A stretch of DNA of 64,000 nt from [Ruminococcus] lactaris ATCC 29176 (lineage in GTDB: Bacteria; Bacillota; Clostridia; Lachnospirales; Lachnospiraceae): positions 1,054,001 through 1,118,000 of the forward strand of contig NZ_CP102292.1 of assembly GCF_025152405.1 (NCBI RefSeq), given 5' to 3'. Both the position numbers and the translations under genes were made by a program. Below the pieces are notes generated by a model. It saw only the letters and a list, made by a program, of their open reading frames with translations. It did no database searches and was not told the DNA's origin. Each line of letters begins with the position of its first letter. The first letter of the stretch is position 1. Positions 45,357 to 54,824 of this stretch are shown in pieces.

Positions 45357-47033
45357 ATGTTACAGAATCTGTATGTAAAAAATCTGGCATTGATCGATGA
45401 GACGGAAGTGGAGTTTGGTGAGGGACTGAATATACTGACAGGAGAGACAGGAGCAGGAAAGTCTCTCCTGCTGGGTTCAGTCCATCTTGCTCTTGGCGGA
45501 AAGTACAGTCCTGATATGCTCAGAAACGGGACAAAGAGCGGACTTGTGGAACTGACTTTTAAGATCGAAGATGAACAGATCGAAAAGCATCTGGAAGAGA
45601 TGAACCTGTATCCTGAAGACGGGTTTCTGACTCTGAGCAGGCGGCTGATGGAAGGTCGCAGTATCAGCAAGATCAACGGAGAGACTGTGAATACCGGGAT
45701 ATTGAAAGATGTTGCAAGTATGCTGATTGATATCCATGGACAAAGAGATAATCAGACACTGCTCCACAAAAAAAATCACCTGACGCTTCTGGATCTGTAT
45801 GGAAAAGAAAAGATCGTTCCTTTAAAGAAAAAGATGGCTGAAATGTACCGCAGATGGAATGAACTGAAAAAGAGGACTGAAAGCTTGACCATGGATGAGG
45901 AAACCAGAAGGAGAGAACTCTCCCTTGCTGAATTTGAAGCACAGGAGATTGAAGAAGCCGGACTGGTTGTGGGAGAAGATGAAGAGCTGGAAGAACTTTA
46001 CCGGAAAATGACAGAGAGCAGGAAAGTGACAGAAGCAGTAGCTGAGACATACCATTATACAGGGGAGGCCGCTTCCGGGAATGCAAGTGATCTCATCAGC
46101 CGTGGAATCCGAAGCCTTCAGGAGGCAGCAGATTTTGATGAAGAGGGGAGCAGACTGTATGAGCAGCTTACACAGCTTGATGGACTGTTGAATGATTTTA
46201 ACCGGGAGTTATCGGAATATGCAAATAGTTTTGAGTTTTCAGAGGAAGAATTCCGTGAGACAGAAGATCGTCTGAATCTTTTAAATCATTTAAAGGCAAA
46301 ATATGGAAGATCTATTGAAGCTGTTCTTGCATATTGTGATGAAAAAAAGCAAAGACTACAGGAACTGGCAGATTATGATACATTCATGCAGAACCTGGAA
46401 CAAGAACAGCAGGATGCTTTTAACGCAATGAAAAAGATGGCGGAAAAGCTGAGTCAGGTTCGGCAGCGTTCGGCTAAAAAGTTCGCAGAAGAGATCTGTG
46501 GTCAGATGAAAGAACTGAATTTTCTTGATTCGAGATTTGAGATCCGGATTTCTGAGGCAGAAAAATACAGTTCAAATGGAAAGGATGAGGCAGAATTTTA
46601 TCTTTCAGTGAATCCGGGAGAACCGTTGAAACCATTGGGAAGTGTGGCATCTGGCGGTGAGATTTCGCGTGTGATGCTGGCGGTGAAGACAGTACTTGCA
46701 GATGAAGAAGATACACCGACACTGATCTTTGATGAGATCGACACAGGAATATCCGGCATTACGGCAGGAAAAGTGGGAGATCGTCTCCGACTGATCGGAA
46801 AGAGCAGACAGGTCATCTGTATTACTCACCTGCCGCAGATCGCAGCTACTGCAGATCACCATTTCCTGATCAGAAAAAAAGCAGAAGGAACATCGGTGCG
46901 GACAGATGTTGAGATGCTGGATGAAGCTGCATCCGTGGAAGAACTGGCAAGACTTCTCGGTGGAGCAAATGTGACGGAACGTGTCATGGAAAGTGCAAAA
47001 GAATTGAAAGAATTGGCAAAGTGTGAAAGATAA
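45357..47033 (+). CDS. recN: DNA repair protein RecN
   Basis: An SMC-like ATPase of double-strand-break repair. 558 residues: Walker A LTGETGAGKSLLLGSV (about 31), two coiled-coil arms (about 150-390) around a hinge, and the ATPase C-terminus with signature SVASGGEISRVMLAVKT (about 425) and Walker B LIFDEIDTGISG (about 460). I choose ATG 45357 because MLQNLYVKNLALI is the family start; GTG 45348 and TTG 45351 in the same frame are closer to AAGGA and remain possible. The order argR-recN-spoIVB-spo0A matches Bacillus. Confidence 0.95.
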   Translation: MLQNLYVKNLALIDETEVEFGEGLNILTGETGAGKSLLLGSVHLALGGKYSPDMLRNGTKSGLVELTFKIEDEQIEKHLEEMNLYPEDGFLTLSRRLMEGRSISKINGETVNTGILKDVASMLIDIHGQRDNQTLLHKKNHLTLLDLYGKEKIVPLKKKMAEMYRRWNELKKRTESLTMDEETRRRELSLAEFEAQEIEEAGLVVGEDEELEELYRKMTESRKVTEAVAETYHYTGEAASGNASDLISRGIRSLQEAADFDEEGSRLYEQLTQLDGLLNDFNRELSEYANSFEFSEEEFRETEDRLNLLNHLKAKYGRSIEAVLAYCDEKKQRLQELADYDTFMQNLEQEQQDAFNAMKKMAEKLSQVRQRSAKKFAEEICGQMKELNFLDSRFEIRISEAEKYSSNGKDEAEFYLSVNPGEPLKPLGSVASGGEISRVMLAVKTVLADEEDTPTLIFDEIDTGISGITAGKVGDRLRLIGKSRQVICITHLPQIAATADHHFLIRKKAEGTSVRTDVEMLDEAASVEELARLLGGANVTERVMESAKELKELAKCER

Positions 47034-47071
47034 TCCCAGTGTGAAAAGCACGACAGGATCACATACTAAAA

Positions 47072-47099
47072 GCGGATACAGAAGATGTATCCGTTTTTT
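47072..47099 (+). terminator. Terminator after recN
   Basis: CGGATAC pairs with GTATCCG around AGAAGAT, followed by TTTTTT; preceded by AAAAG. Confidence 0.85.
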
Positions 47100-47122
47100 G
47101 TTGGCGAAAGAGGTGTGATCTT

Positions 47123-48226
47123 ATGTGGGATAAAAAATTAAAAAACCGGACGATAAAAAAGAAACTTTCCAGATGGATGACTGTGGTGTGCAGTTTTCTT
47201 CTGGCTGTGGGACTGGGCTTTTCCGTCGGAAGTGCGGCGGCAGAATATTTCCCGGAAAGCAGGGAAACCCAGGCACAGACGAAAGCAGTGCAGACGAAAA
47301 AAGTATCTGTGGGAGGTATGCCGGCAGGAATTTATATGGAAACGGACGGAGTACTGATTCTTGATACGCAGCAGATAAAAGGAATCGATGGGAAAATGTA
47401 CGAACCGGCACAGGGAATGGTGAAAAGCGGAGACTATATCAAAGCAGTCAATCAGAAAGAAATCTGTGGAAAAAAAGAACTGCTGAAAGAACTGGAAAAG
47501 CTTTCCGGTGAGAAGGTGGAACTGACAGTAAGGAGAGGGGGAAAACTGGAAAAGATCGTTCTGCAGGCAGTGGAGACCGCGGTCGGTGAATATAAGCTGG
47601 GAATCTGGGTGAGGGATAATGTACAGGGTCTTGGAACTGTTACATTTCTGACAGAACAGAATGAGTTCGGAGCTTTGGGACATGGGATTCATGATACAGA
47701 TACAAATGGACTGATGGAAATTTCCGGAGGAAAGCTTTACAGGACAACGATTCAGAATGTGGTAAAAGGAAGCAGTGGAAATCCGGGAACAATGGAAGGA
47801 ATGATCGTCTATAACCGCTATAATCTGCTTGGAACGATCGAAAAAAATACCGATGCAGGGATTTATGGCAGACTGGATAAAACCGAGGAGCTTTTTGGAA
47901 AAAAAGAACTGGTTGAAACTGCGGCAAAAGAGGAAATCGTGACAGGACCGGCAAAGATGAGGTGTTTTCTGGAAGATGAAGTCAGGGAATTTGACATTGA
48001 AGTGATGAAGGTGGATCAGGAAACTGCAGAGATCAATAAAGGAATGATGATCCGGGTGACGGATGAAGAACTGCTTGAAAAAACCGGAGGAATCATTCAG
48101 GGGATGAGCGGCAGTCCGATCCTTCAGAACGGAAAACTGATCGGGGCGGTGACGCACGTATTTGTCATGGATTCGACAAAAGGTTACGGCATTTTTGCGG
48201 AAACAATGCTGGAACAGTTGAAATGA
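47123..48226 (+). CDS. spoIVB: SpoIVB peptidase (stage IV sporulation, S55 family)
   Basis: A forespore-secreted serine peptidase that triggers processing of pro-sigma-K. 367 residues: one N-terminal membrane helix (about 20-40), a PDZ domain (about 95-150, AQGMVKSGDYIKAVNQKEI) and the S55 peptidase domain with histidine in ALGHGIHDTDT (about 190) and serine in IQGMSGSPILQNGKLIGAVT (about 330). It is bounded by a terminator upstream and the spo0A promoter downstream, matching the spoIVB-spo0A pair of Bacillus. No forespore promoter was identified with confidence. Confidence 0.95.
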   Translation: MWDKKLKNRTIKKKLSRWMTVVCSFLLAVGLGFSVGSAAAEYFPESRETQAQTKAVQTKKVSVGGMPAGIYMETDGVLILDTQQIKGIDGKMYEPAQGMVKSGDYIKAVNQKEICGKKELLKELEKLSGEKVELTVRRGGKLEKIVLQAVETAVGEYKLGIWVRDNVQGLGTVTFLTEQNEFGALGHGIHDTDTNGLMEISGGKLYRTTIQNVVKGSSGNPGTMEGMIVYNRYNLLGTIEKNTDAGIYGRLDKTEELFGKKELVETAAKEEIVTGPAKMRCFLEDEVREFDIEVMKVDQETAEINKGMMIRVTDEELLEKTGGIIQGMSGSPILQNGKLIGAVTHVFVMDSTKGYGIFAETMLEQLK

Positions 48227-48233
48227 CGAGAAT

Positions 48234-48301
48234 CGTCGAGAACGCTGTCGAATTACTGCTACAAAATCTGCTTGATTCTGCAAGGTGCAGGGGAATATAA
48301 T
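48234..48301 (+). promoter_or_regulatory. spo0A promoter with 0A boxes
   Basis: TGTCGAA at 48246-48252 is a perfect 0A box, and CGTCGAG at 48234-48240 a likely weaker one. They lie upstream of TTGATT (48272-48277) and TATAAT (48296-48301), spacer 18. The position fits autoregulation by phosphorylated Spo0A; a sigma-H promoter overlapping GGGGAAT was considered but is not clear. Confidence 0.72.
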
Positions 48302-48353
48302 AAGCGAGTGGCGTTTTCAAAAGAAGTTCTCATGACCTGAAGGGGAGAAGAGA

Positions 48354-49145
48354 ATGAATCATTTGAGTGTTGCCATCGCTGACGATAATCAGAAAATCTT
48401 AGATCTGCTGGAAAAGGTGATCGGGACGGATCAGGAACTGGATCTGGTCGGAAAGGCGAAAAATGGTGAGGAGATGTGTCGGATCATTAAAGAAAAAAAT
48501 CCTGATGTGGTTCTTCTCGACCTGATTATGCCGAAAATGGACGGACTGACTGTCATGGATCAGATCAATCAGGATAAAAGTGTCAGTAAACGTCCATATT
48601 TTATTGTTATTACAGCGGTGGGACAGGAAAAGATTACAGAAGATGCTTTTAATAAAGGTGCAAATTACTATATTATGAAACCGTTTAATAACAGAATGTT
48701 GTTGGAACGGATCAAATTCGTAAGAAAAATGACTCACGGAACAGAACGCAGACCGGAAGAACTGGTGACCGGGCAGACTCCGGGAGGAGAAAATCTGGAG
48801 AACAGAGTGACCAATATGCTGCATGAGATCGGGATTCCGGCACATATCAAAGGATATCATTATCTGCGGGATGCGATCATGATGGCAGTGGAAGACATGG
48901 ATGTCCTGAATGCGATCACGAAGATTCTCTATCCTACCGTTGCTAAAAAATATCAGACGACATCAAGCCGGGTCGAACGGGCAATCCGGCATGCTATCGA
49001 GGTGGCATGGAGCCGTGGAAAATTAGATACACTGGATGAACTGTTCGGTTATACAGTCAGTACAGGAAAAGGAAAACCTACAAATTCGGAATTTATCGCA
49101 TTGATCGCGGATACGATCCAACTGGAATATAAGCATGGAAAATAG
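48354..49145 (+). CDS. spo0A: Sporulation master regulator Spo0A
   Basis: Phosphorylated Spo0A starts sporulation. 263 residues: receiver domain (about 1-125) with acidic pair DDN near residue 10, phospho-aspartate in [13 protein letters not shown] (about 55), ITAVGQEK and MKPFNN; then a DNA-binding domain (about 145-263) with [20 protein letters not shown] and [13 protein letters not shown], the recognition helices. GGGGAGAAGAG precedes ATG 48354. Followed by glgA with its own promoter. Confidence 0.97.
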   Translation: MNHLSVAIADDNQKILDLLEKVIGTDQELDLVGKAKNGEEMCRIIKEKNPDVVLLDLIMPKMDGLTVMDQINQDKSVSKRPYFIVITAVGQEKITEDAFNKGANYYIMKPFNNRMLLERIKFVRKMTHGTERRPEELVTGQTPGGENLENRVTNMLHEIGIPAHIKGYHYLRDAIMMAVEDMDVLNAITKILYPTVAKKYQTTSSRVERAIRHAIEVAWSRGKLDTLDELFGYTVSTGKGKPTNSEFIALIADTIQLEYKHGK

Positions 49146-49166
49146 GGGATAAATACTGGAAAATAC

Positions 49167-49195
49167 TTTGCATTACAGAAAAAATGCGGTATAAT
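49167..49195 (+). promoter_or_regulatory. Promoter of glgA-metF-metH
   Basis: TTTGCA (49167-49172) and TATAAT (49190-49195), spacer 17; the only good promoter before glgA. Confidence 0.7.
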
Positions 49196-49250
49196 ATTTG
49201 TAATTCATCGTCGGAAAATGCGGCGTAAGCGAAAAACGGAGGATAGTAAT

Positions 49251-50699
49251 ATGAAAAATATTTTATTTGCTTCTTCAGAATGTGTTCCTTTTATTAAGAC
49301 CGGAGGCCTTGCAGATGTTGTGGGATCGCTCCCGAAGGATTTTGATAAGGAGAAGTATGATGTACGGGTTGTCATTCCAAAATATATGTGCATGAAGCAG
49401 GAATGGAAAGAAAAGCTGGAGTATATTACAAACTTTTACATGGATATTGCCGGACAGAGCCAGTATGTGGGGATTTTCAGACTGGTACACGACGGTGTGA
49501 CATTTTACTTTATTGATAATGAGTATTATTTTTCAGGATTTGCACCGTATGATGGCGATCCGAAGTGGAATATCGAGAAGTTTGCATTCTTCTCAAAGGC
49601 AGTGCTGAGTATCCTTCCGGTGATCGGGTTCCGGCCGGAGCTGATCCACTGTCATGACTGGCAGACCGGTCTGATTCCGGTTTATCTGGACAATTTCAGA
49701 TACCTTGGAGAGTACTACAGAGGCATCAAGACGGTCATGACGATACATAATCTGAAGTTCCAGGGGGTATGGGATACAAAAGCAGTACAGAAAATTACAG
49801 GGCTGCCGGATTATTATTTTGCACCGGATAAAATGGAGGCATATAAGGATGCAAACCTTCTGAAAGGCGGTATCGTTTACGCAGATAAAGTGACAACGGT
49901 AAGCCGCAGCTATGCAGAAGAGATCAAGACCTCTTTCTATGGTGAGGGACTGGAAGGCCTGATGAATGCCAGAGCCAATGACCTGTGGGGAATTGTCAAC
50001 GGACTGGATTATAATGACTGGAATCCGGATACAGACTACCGTCTTGCAAAGAACTTTAATATTAGCAATTTCAGGCGGAACAAGCCGGCAAATAAGATGG
50101 CATTACAGGAAGAACTGGGACTGGATCAGGACAGCCATGTGATGCTGATCGGAATTGTATCCCGTCTGACAGACCAGAAGGGATTTGACCTGATCGATTA
50201 TATGATGGATGAGATGTGCCAGGATGCGGTACAGATCGCAGTGCTTGGTACGGGAGACCCAAAGTATGAGAATATGTTCCGCCACTTTGCATGGAAGTAT
50301 TCAGGAAAGGTTTCTGCGAATATTTTCTATTCGGATGATCTTTCCCACCGGTTCTATGCAGGATGTGATGCATTTCTGATGCCGTCTTTATTTGAACCAT
50401 GTGGACTGAGCCAGCTGATGAGTCTGCGTTATGGTACACTGCCGATCGTCAGAGAGACAGGAGGACTGAAAGATACTGTTGAGCCTTATAATGAGTTTGA
50501 AAAGACAGGAACAGGTTTCAGTTTCACGAATTATAATGCACATGAGATGTTGAATACAGTCCGTTATGCAGAGCGGATTTACTATGATAAAAAGAGAGAC
50601 TGGAATAAGATTGTAGAACGTGCAATGAGCCAGGACTTCTCATGGCAGAATTCTGCACGACAGTATGAAGAGCTTTACAAGAGCCTGATAGGAGAATAA
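49251..50699 (+). CDS. glgA: Glycogen synthase (ADP-glucose type)
   Basis: Extends alpha-1,4-glucan from ADP-glucose. 482 residues of the GT5 family: N-terminal KTGGLADVVGSLPK (KxGGL, ADP-glucose binding), LIHCHDWQTGLIPVYL, the C-domain LIGIVSRLTDQKGFDLI and PSLFEPCGLSQLMSLRYG (about 380) for nucleotide-sugar binding. ATG 49251 follows ACGGAGGATAG; a frame 11 codons longer is not GlgA-like. Other glycogen genes are not here. metF starts 17 bases later and may be co-transcribed. Confidence 0.95.
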   Translation: MKNILFASSECVPFIKTGGLADVVGSLPKDFDKEKYDVRVVIPKYMCMKQEWKEKLEYITNFYMDIAGQSQYVGIFRLVHDGVTFYFIDNEYYFSGFAPYDGDPKWNIEKFAFFSKAVLSILPVIGFRPELIHCHDWQTGLIPVYLDNFRYLGEYYRGIKTVMTIHNLKFQGVWDTKAVQKITGLPDYYFAPDKMEAYKDANLLKGGIVYADKVTTVSRSYAEEIKTSFYGEGLEGLMNARANDLWGIVNGLDYNDWNPDTDYRLAKNFNISNFRRNKPANKMALQEELGLDQDSHVMLIGIVSRLTDQKGFDLIDYMMDEMCQDAVQIAVLGTGDPKYENMFRHFAWKYSGKVSANIFYSDDLSHRFYAGCDAFLMPSLFEPCGLSQLMSLRYGTLPIVRETGGLKDTVEPYNEFEKTGTGFSFTNYNAHEMLNTVRYAERIYYDKKRDWNKIVERAMSQDFSWQNSARQYEELYKSLIGE

Positions 50700-50716
50700 A
50701 AGGAGTTTACAACCAG

Positions 50717-51586
50717 ATGAAGATCATTGACAGATTGAATGAAGACAGAATAAATATATCTTTTGAGGTGTTCCCACCGAAGACGGATGCGGGGTTTGCA
50801 AATGTGCAGCGTGCGACGGATGAGATCGCAAAGCTGGATCCATCTTACATCAGTGTGACGTACGGAGCAGGTGGAGGTACAAGTAAGAATACAGCGAAGA
50901 TCGCATCCCATATCAAGGACGATCTGCACGTACTCAGTCTTGCACATCTGACCTGTGCTTCTTCCACAAAAGAAGAAGTGCGTGAGGTGATCCGGAATTT
51001 AAAGGAGCTTGGCATAGAGAATATTCTTGCTCTGCGTGGAGACATCCCGGAGGGAATGAAGTTCCCGGATGGAGACCGTTTCCATTATGCATATGAGCTG
51101 GTGGAGGAGATCCGAAAACAGGGAGATTTCTGTATCGGTGCAGCGTGCTATCCGGAAGGTCATGTGGAGAATGAGCATAAGGAAGATGATATCCGCTTTT
51201 TAAAACAGAAAGTGGACTGCGGTGTTGATTTCCTTACAACGCAGATGTTCTTCGACAATGATATCCATTATAATTTCCTTTACAGGATCAGGGAAGCCGG
51301 GATCACAGTCCCGGTTCTCCCGGGGATTATGCCGATCACAAGTGCGGCTCAGATGAAGAGAAGCCAGGAGCTTTCAGGAACTGTATTTCCAAGAAGATTT
51401 CTTGCATTGCTTGACCGTTTCGGAAGTTCACCGGAAGCAATGATGCAGGCGGGAATTGCTTATGCAACGGATCAGATCATTGATCTTCTGGCAAATGGAG
51501 TAAAAAATATCCATATTTATTCTATGAACAAACCGGAAGTCGCAACCAAGATCATGAGCAATATTTCTGAAATCATTAAGTGTTAA
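50717..51586 (+). CDS. metF: 5,10-methylenetetrahydrofolate reductase
   Basis: Makes 5-methyltetrahydrofolate for methionine synthesis. 289 residues of the TIM-barrel MTHFR family: ISFEVFPPKTDAGFANVQRA near the start, SVTYGAGGGTSKNTAKIASH (about 47), LALRGDIPEGMKFPDG (about 105) and GVDFLTTQMFFDN (about 172). AAAGGAG precedes ATG 50717. Start of a methyl-cycle run metF - activation protein - metH. No S-box leader fits in the short gap to glgA. Confidence 0.95.
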   Translation: MKIIDRLNEDRINISFEVFPPKTDAGFANVQRATDEIAKLDPSYISVTYGAGGGTSKNTAKIASHIKDDLHVLSLAHLTCASSTKEEVREVIRNLKELGIENILALRGDIPEGMKFPDGDRFHYAYELVEEIRKQGDFCIGAACYPEGHVENEHKEDDIRFLKQKVDCGVDFLTTQMFFDNDIHYNFLYRIREAGITVPVLPGIMPITSAAQMKRSQELSGTVFPRRFLALLDRFGSSPEAMMQAGIAYATDQIIDLLANGVKNIHIYSMNKPEVATKIMSNISEIIKC

Positions 51587-51590
51587 GAAA

Positions 51591-52253
51591 GTGAAATACC
51601 AGATGAGTGAGATGGACAAAAAGAGACGTGAGGCAATTCGCTATCTGGGGTTCGGACGAAATGCGGCAGACGAAAGGACTTATGAACTGATCGAAGCGTC
51701 TTTTGACGATCTGAACAGGGAAGCAAGTCCGAGATTCGTCTACCGCATTTTTGATTTGGATCATAGTGTGGATGGCTTATTGCGGGTCGGGACAATGGAA
51801 ATACAGAGTAAAAGTCTGTTGAGAAACCTCAAAGGATGCGGACAGGTTGTTCTGTTTGGGGCGACACTGGGAGCCGGGGCGGACAGGCTGATCCGCCGGG
51901 TATCTCTTACCGATATGGCAAGGGCGGTTGTACTCCAGGCATGTGCTGCTGCAGAGCTGGAAGAGTATTGTGATGAACAGCAGAAAAAGATCAGCACAGA
52001 GCTGGAAAAAAGTGGATTGTATCTTCGGCCAAGGTTCAGCCCTGGATATGGGGACTTCCCGATCGAGTTCCAGGAGCCGATCATGAGGATGTTGGATTGT
52101 GCAAAGAAGATTGGTCTTACGATGACAGACAGCTATATGATGAGTCCGACGAAGTCTGTGACTGCGATCATAGGGATCAGCACAGAGAAAGAAAGATGCC
52201 CGATCTCAGGCTGTGAAGCCTGTGGAAAAAAGGACTGTGCATACCGCAGGTAA
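51591..52253 (+). CDS. Stand-alone methionine-synthase activation-domain protein
   Basis: 220 residues similar to the C-terminal AdoMet-binding activation domain of MetH. The AdoMet motif RPxFSPGYGDFP (here RPRFSPGYGDFP, about 142) and SVTAIIGI (about 180) are present, and the tail carries CPISGCEACGKKDC, a cysteine pattern worth noting. The domain normally reactivates oxidised cobalamin on MetH; here it is separate while the next gene encodes MetH without it. The start is uncertain (GTG 51591 or ATG 51603) and no clear ribosome site is seen, perhaps coupled to metF. Confidence 0.88.
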   Translation: MKYQMSEMDKKRREAIRYLGFGRNAADERTYELIEASFDDLNREASPRFVYRIFDLDHSVDGLLRVGTMEIQSKSLLRNLKGCGQVVLFGATLGAGADRLIRRVSLTDMARAVVLQACAAAELEEYCDEQQKKISTELEKSGLYLRPRFSPGYGDFPIEFQEPIMRMLDCAKKIGLTMTDSYMMSPTKSVTAIIGISTEKERCPISGCEACGKKDCAYRR

Positions 52254-52338
52254 GGCAACAAAAGTAAAAGGATATGAAGGCAGCCGAAAGGCGAAGCCGG
52301 GAACAGATACAAAGAAAAGGCAGGAAGGATAAAGACAG

Positions 52339-54726
52339 ATGTTACGAGAACGGCTGGGAAAAGAGTTATTATATTTTGACGGAGGAATGGGAACGCTGTT
52401 ACAGGAGCGTGGACTGCAGCCGGGAGAACTCCCGGAGACATGGAATCTGCTGCACGCGGAAGAAATCCGTGAGATCCACAGAAAATATATTGAAGCTGGA
52501 AGTGACATTGTACTGACGAATACGTTTGGTGCAAACGCATTAAAGTTTCATGATGATGCATATTCTCTGGAAGAGATTGTCAATGCTGCAGTCGGCCATG
52601 TAAAGGCTGCAGCAGAACAGGCGGGAAATGGACGGAGAATCTATACTGCACTGGATATCGGTCCGACCGGAAAGCTCTTGAAACCAATGGGAGATTTGGA
52701 TTTTGAGACTGCTTATGAAGCTTATAAAGAAGTGATGATCTATGGAGAAAAAGCAGGAGCTGACCTGATCCATATCGAGACGATGAGCGATACGTATGAA
52801 CTGAAGGCTGCGGTTCTTGCAGCAAAAGAAAATACGTCGCTTCCTGTTTTTGCGACCACGATCTTTGATGAAAGAGGAAAGCTTCTGACAGGTGCGGATG
52901 TGCCATCAGTAGTGGCATTGCTGGAAGGACTGCGGGTGGACGCATTCGGGATCAACTGCGGAATGGGACCAGAACAGATGATTCCAATTCTGGAACAGAT
53001 CACAAAATATTCTTCCCTGCCTGTTATTGTAAAGCCAAATGCAGGACTTCCGAAGCAGAAGAACGGGCAGACTTATTATGATGTTTCACCGGAAGAGTTC
53101 GCGGAAGTCATGAAGAAAATTGTGGAAATGGGAGCTGTTGTCATCGGTGGATGCTGCGGAACGACGCCGGATCATATCAAAGCGATGGCAGATGCCTGCC
53201 GTATGATCCCGATAAAGCCGGTAGAAAAAAAGAACTTTACCATGGTATCGTCCTATGGACAGAGTGTCTTTCTCGGTACGGGATCAAAGATCATCGGTGA
53301 GCGTATCAATCCGACCGGAAAGAAGCGGTTTAAGCAGGCACTGAAAGAGCATGACTTGGATTATATCTTAAGAGAGGGGATTACCCAGCAGGATAACGGG
53401 GCACATATTCTGGATGTGAATGTGGGACTCCCGGATATTGATGAACCGGCACTGATGAAAGAAGTGGTGCAGGAACTTCAGAGCGTTACAAGTCTTCCGC
53501 TTCAGATTGATACCGTTGATGTGGAAGCGATGGAGGGTGCGTTAAGGATTTATAATGGAAAGGCGATGGTCAATTCTGTCAGCGGAAAGCAGGAGTCTAT
53601 GGACAAAGTATTTCCACTGATCCAGAAATACGGAGGAGTCGTGATCGGACTTGCACTGGATGAGAACGGAATCCCGGCAGATGCCGAGGGAAGAGTGCAG
53701 GTTGCAAAGAAGATCATTGCAGAAGCGGCAAAGTATGGGATCGAAAAGAAAGATATCGTCATTGACGCACTGGCAATGACCATTAGTTCTGAACCGGAAG
53801 GTGCAAAGATCACGCTGGAGACACTGAGAAGGCTCAGGGATGAAGTTGGAGTCTGCACGGTACTGGGAGTATCTAATATTTCATTCGGACTTCCAAGCCG
53901 TCCGATCGTCAATTCCATTTTCTATACCATGGCAATGCAGAATGGATTGAGCGTGGGAATCATCAATCCGGGTTCAGAGGATATGATGAAAGCATGGTAT
54001 GCATTTCATGCCCTGATGGCTCTGGACAGTAACTGTGAGAAATATATTGCAAGGTATGCACAGCAGCCGGGAACGACTCCGGTACAGGCAGCAGGCGGAA
54101 AGCATACGATGACATTGCAGAGTGCGATCGAGAGAGGACTGAAAGAAGAAGCCAGTTCGATCACGGCAGAACTGGCAGAGCAGAAAGATGCACTGGATAT
54201 CATTAATGAAGAACTGATCCCGGCTCTGAACAATGTAGGTGAGGGATTTGAAAAAGGAACTGTATTCCTTCCACAGCTTCTGATGAGTGCAGAGTCTGCA
54301 AAGAGTGCATTTGCAGTACTCAAAGAAAGAATGGATCAGAGCGGGGAAGTACAGGAGAAAAAAGGAAAGGTCATCCTTGCGACAGTCAAGGGAGATATCC
54401 ACGATATCGGAAAGAATATCGTAAAAGTCCTGCTGGAAAATTACAGTTTTGATGTGATCGATCTCGGAAAAGATGTTCCGCCGGAAAAGGTAGTTGAGAC
54501 GGTTCTTGAGCAGGATGTCCATTTAGTTGGCCTGAGTGCCCTGATGACAACGACGGTTGTAAGTATGGAAGAGACAATCCGCCAGTTGCGGGAAAAAGCC
54601 CCGGATTGCCTGGTGATGGTAGGAGGAGCTGTGCTGAATCAGGAATATGCTGATATGATCGGAGCAGATTTTTATGGAAAAGATGCCATGCAGTCCGTAC
54701 ATTATGCACAGAAGGTATTCAGTTGA
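52339..54726 (+). CDS. metH: Cobalamin-dependent methionine synthase (without activation domain)
   Basis: Transfers the methyl group of 5-methyltetrahydrofolate to homocysteine. 795 residues: homocysteine/zinc domain (about 1-290) with zinc ligands in NCGMGP and GGCCGTTP; pterin-binding domain (about 310-570, GERINPTGKKRFKQAL); cobalamin cap (about 600-670) and Rossmann cobalamin domain with GDIHDIGKNIVKVLL (about 685), the DxHxxG motif. The protein ends soon after, where E. coli MetH continues into an activation domain; that function is supplied by the preceding gene. GGAAGG precedes ATG 52339. Its stop lies in a 26-bp tandem repeat. Confidence 0.95.
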   Translation: MLRERLGKELLYFDGGMGTLLQERGLQPGELPETWNLLHAEEIREIHRKYIEAGSDIVLTNTFGANALKFHDDAYSLEEIVNAAVGHVKAAAEQAGNGRRIYTALDIGPTGKLLKPMGDLDFETAYEAYKEVMIYGEKAGADLIHIETMSDTYELKAAVLAAKENTSLPVFATTIFDERGKLLTGADVPSVVALLEGLRVDAFGINCGMGPEQMIPILEQITKYSSLPVIVKPNAGLPKQKNGQTYYDVSPEEFAEVMKKIVEMGAVVIGGCCGTTPDHIKAMADACRMIPIKPVEKKNFTMVSSYGQSVFLGTGSKIIGERINPTGKKRFKQALKEHDLDYILREGITQQDNGAHILDVNVGLPDIDEPALMKEVVQELQSVTSLPLQIDTVDVEAMEGALRIYNGKAMVNSVSGKQESMDKVFPLIQKYGGVVIGLALDENGIPADAEGRVQVAKKIIAEAAKYGIEKKDIVIDALAMTISSEPEGAKITLETLRRLRDEVGVCTVLGVSNISFGLPSRPIVNSIFYTMAMQNGLSVGIINPGSEDMMKAWYAFHALMALDSNCEKYIARYAQQPGTTPVQAAGGKHTMTLQSAIERGLKEEASSITAELAEQKDALDIINEELIPALNNVGEGFEKGTVFLPQLLMSAESAKSAFAVLKERMDQSGEVQEKKGKVILATVKGDIHDIGKNIVKVLLENYSFDVIDLGKDVPPEKVVETVLEQDVHLVGLSALMTTTVVSMEETIRQLREKAPDCLVMVGGAVLNQEYADMIGADFYGKDAMQSVHYAQKVFS

Positions 54727-54753
54727 GTTATGCACAGAAGGTGTTCAGTCGAG
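54702..54753 (+). repeat. 26-bp tandem duplication across the metH stop
   Basis: TTATGCACAGAAGGTATTCA... at 54702-54727 is repeated at 54728-54753 with two mismatches. The first copy encodes the last residues of metH and the TGA; the second is a duplicated 3' end without coding role. Confidence 0.9.
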
Positions 54754-54824
54754 CCACTTTACAAAAGTGGACTGCTATGATATATTTTAAGTTAGGCTTT
54801 TTGAGCAAAAGAGGAGGATGATGT

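Noticed and set aside
47138-48283. A 381-residue open frame on the minus strand opposite spoIVB
   Set aside because: It is a shadow of spoIVB: no ribosome site, and residue content typical of antisense frames. SpoIVB has its family motifs.
50699-50717. SAM riboswitch before metF or metH
   Set aside because: Gaps of 17 and 85 bases are too short, and no S-box motifs are visible.
54754-54824. T-box leader before alaS
   Set aside because: The leader is too short and lacks the T-box sequence and terminator; only a 7-bp hairpin is present.
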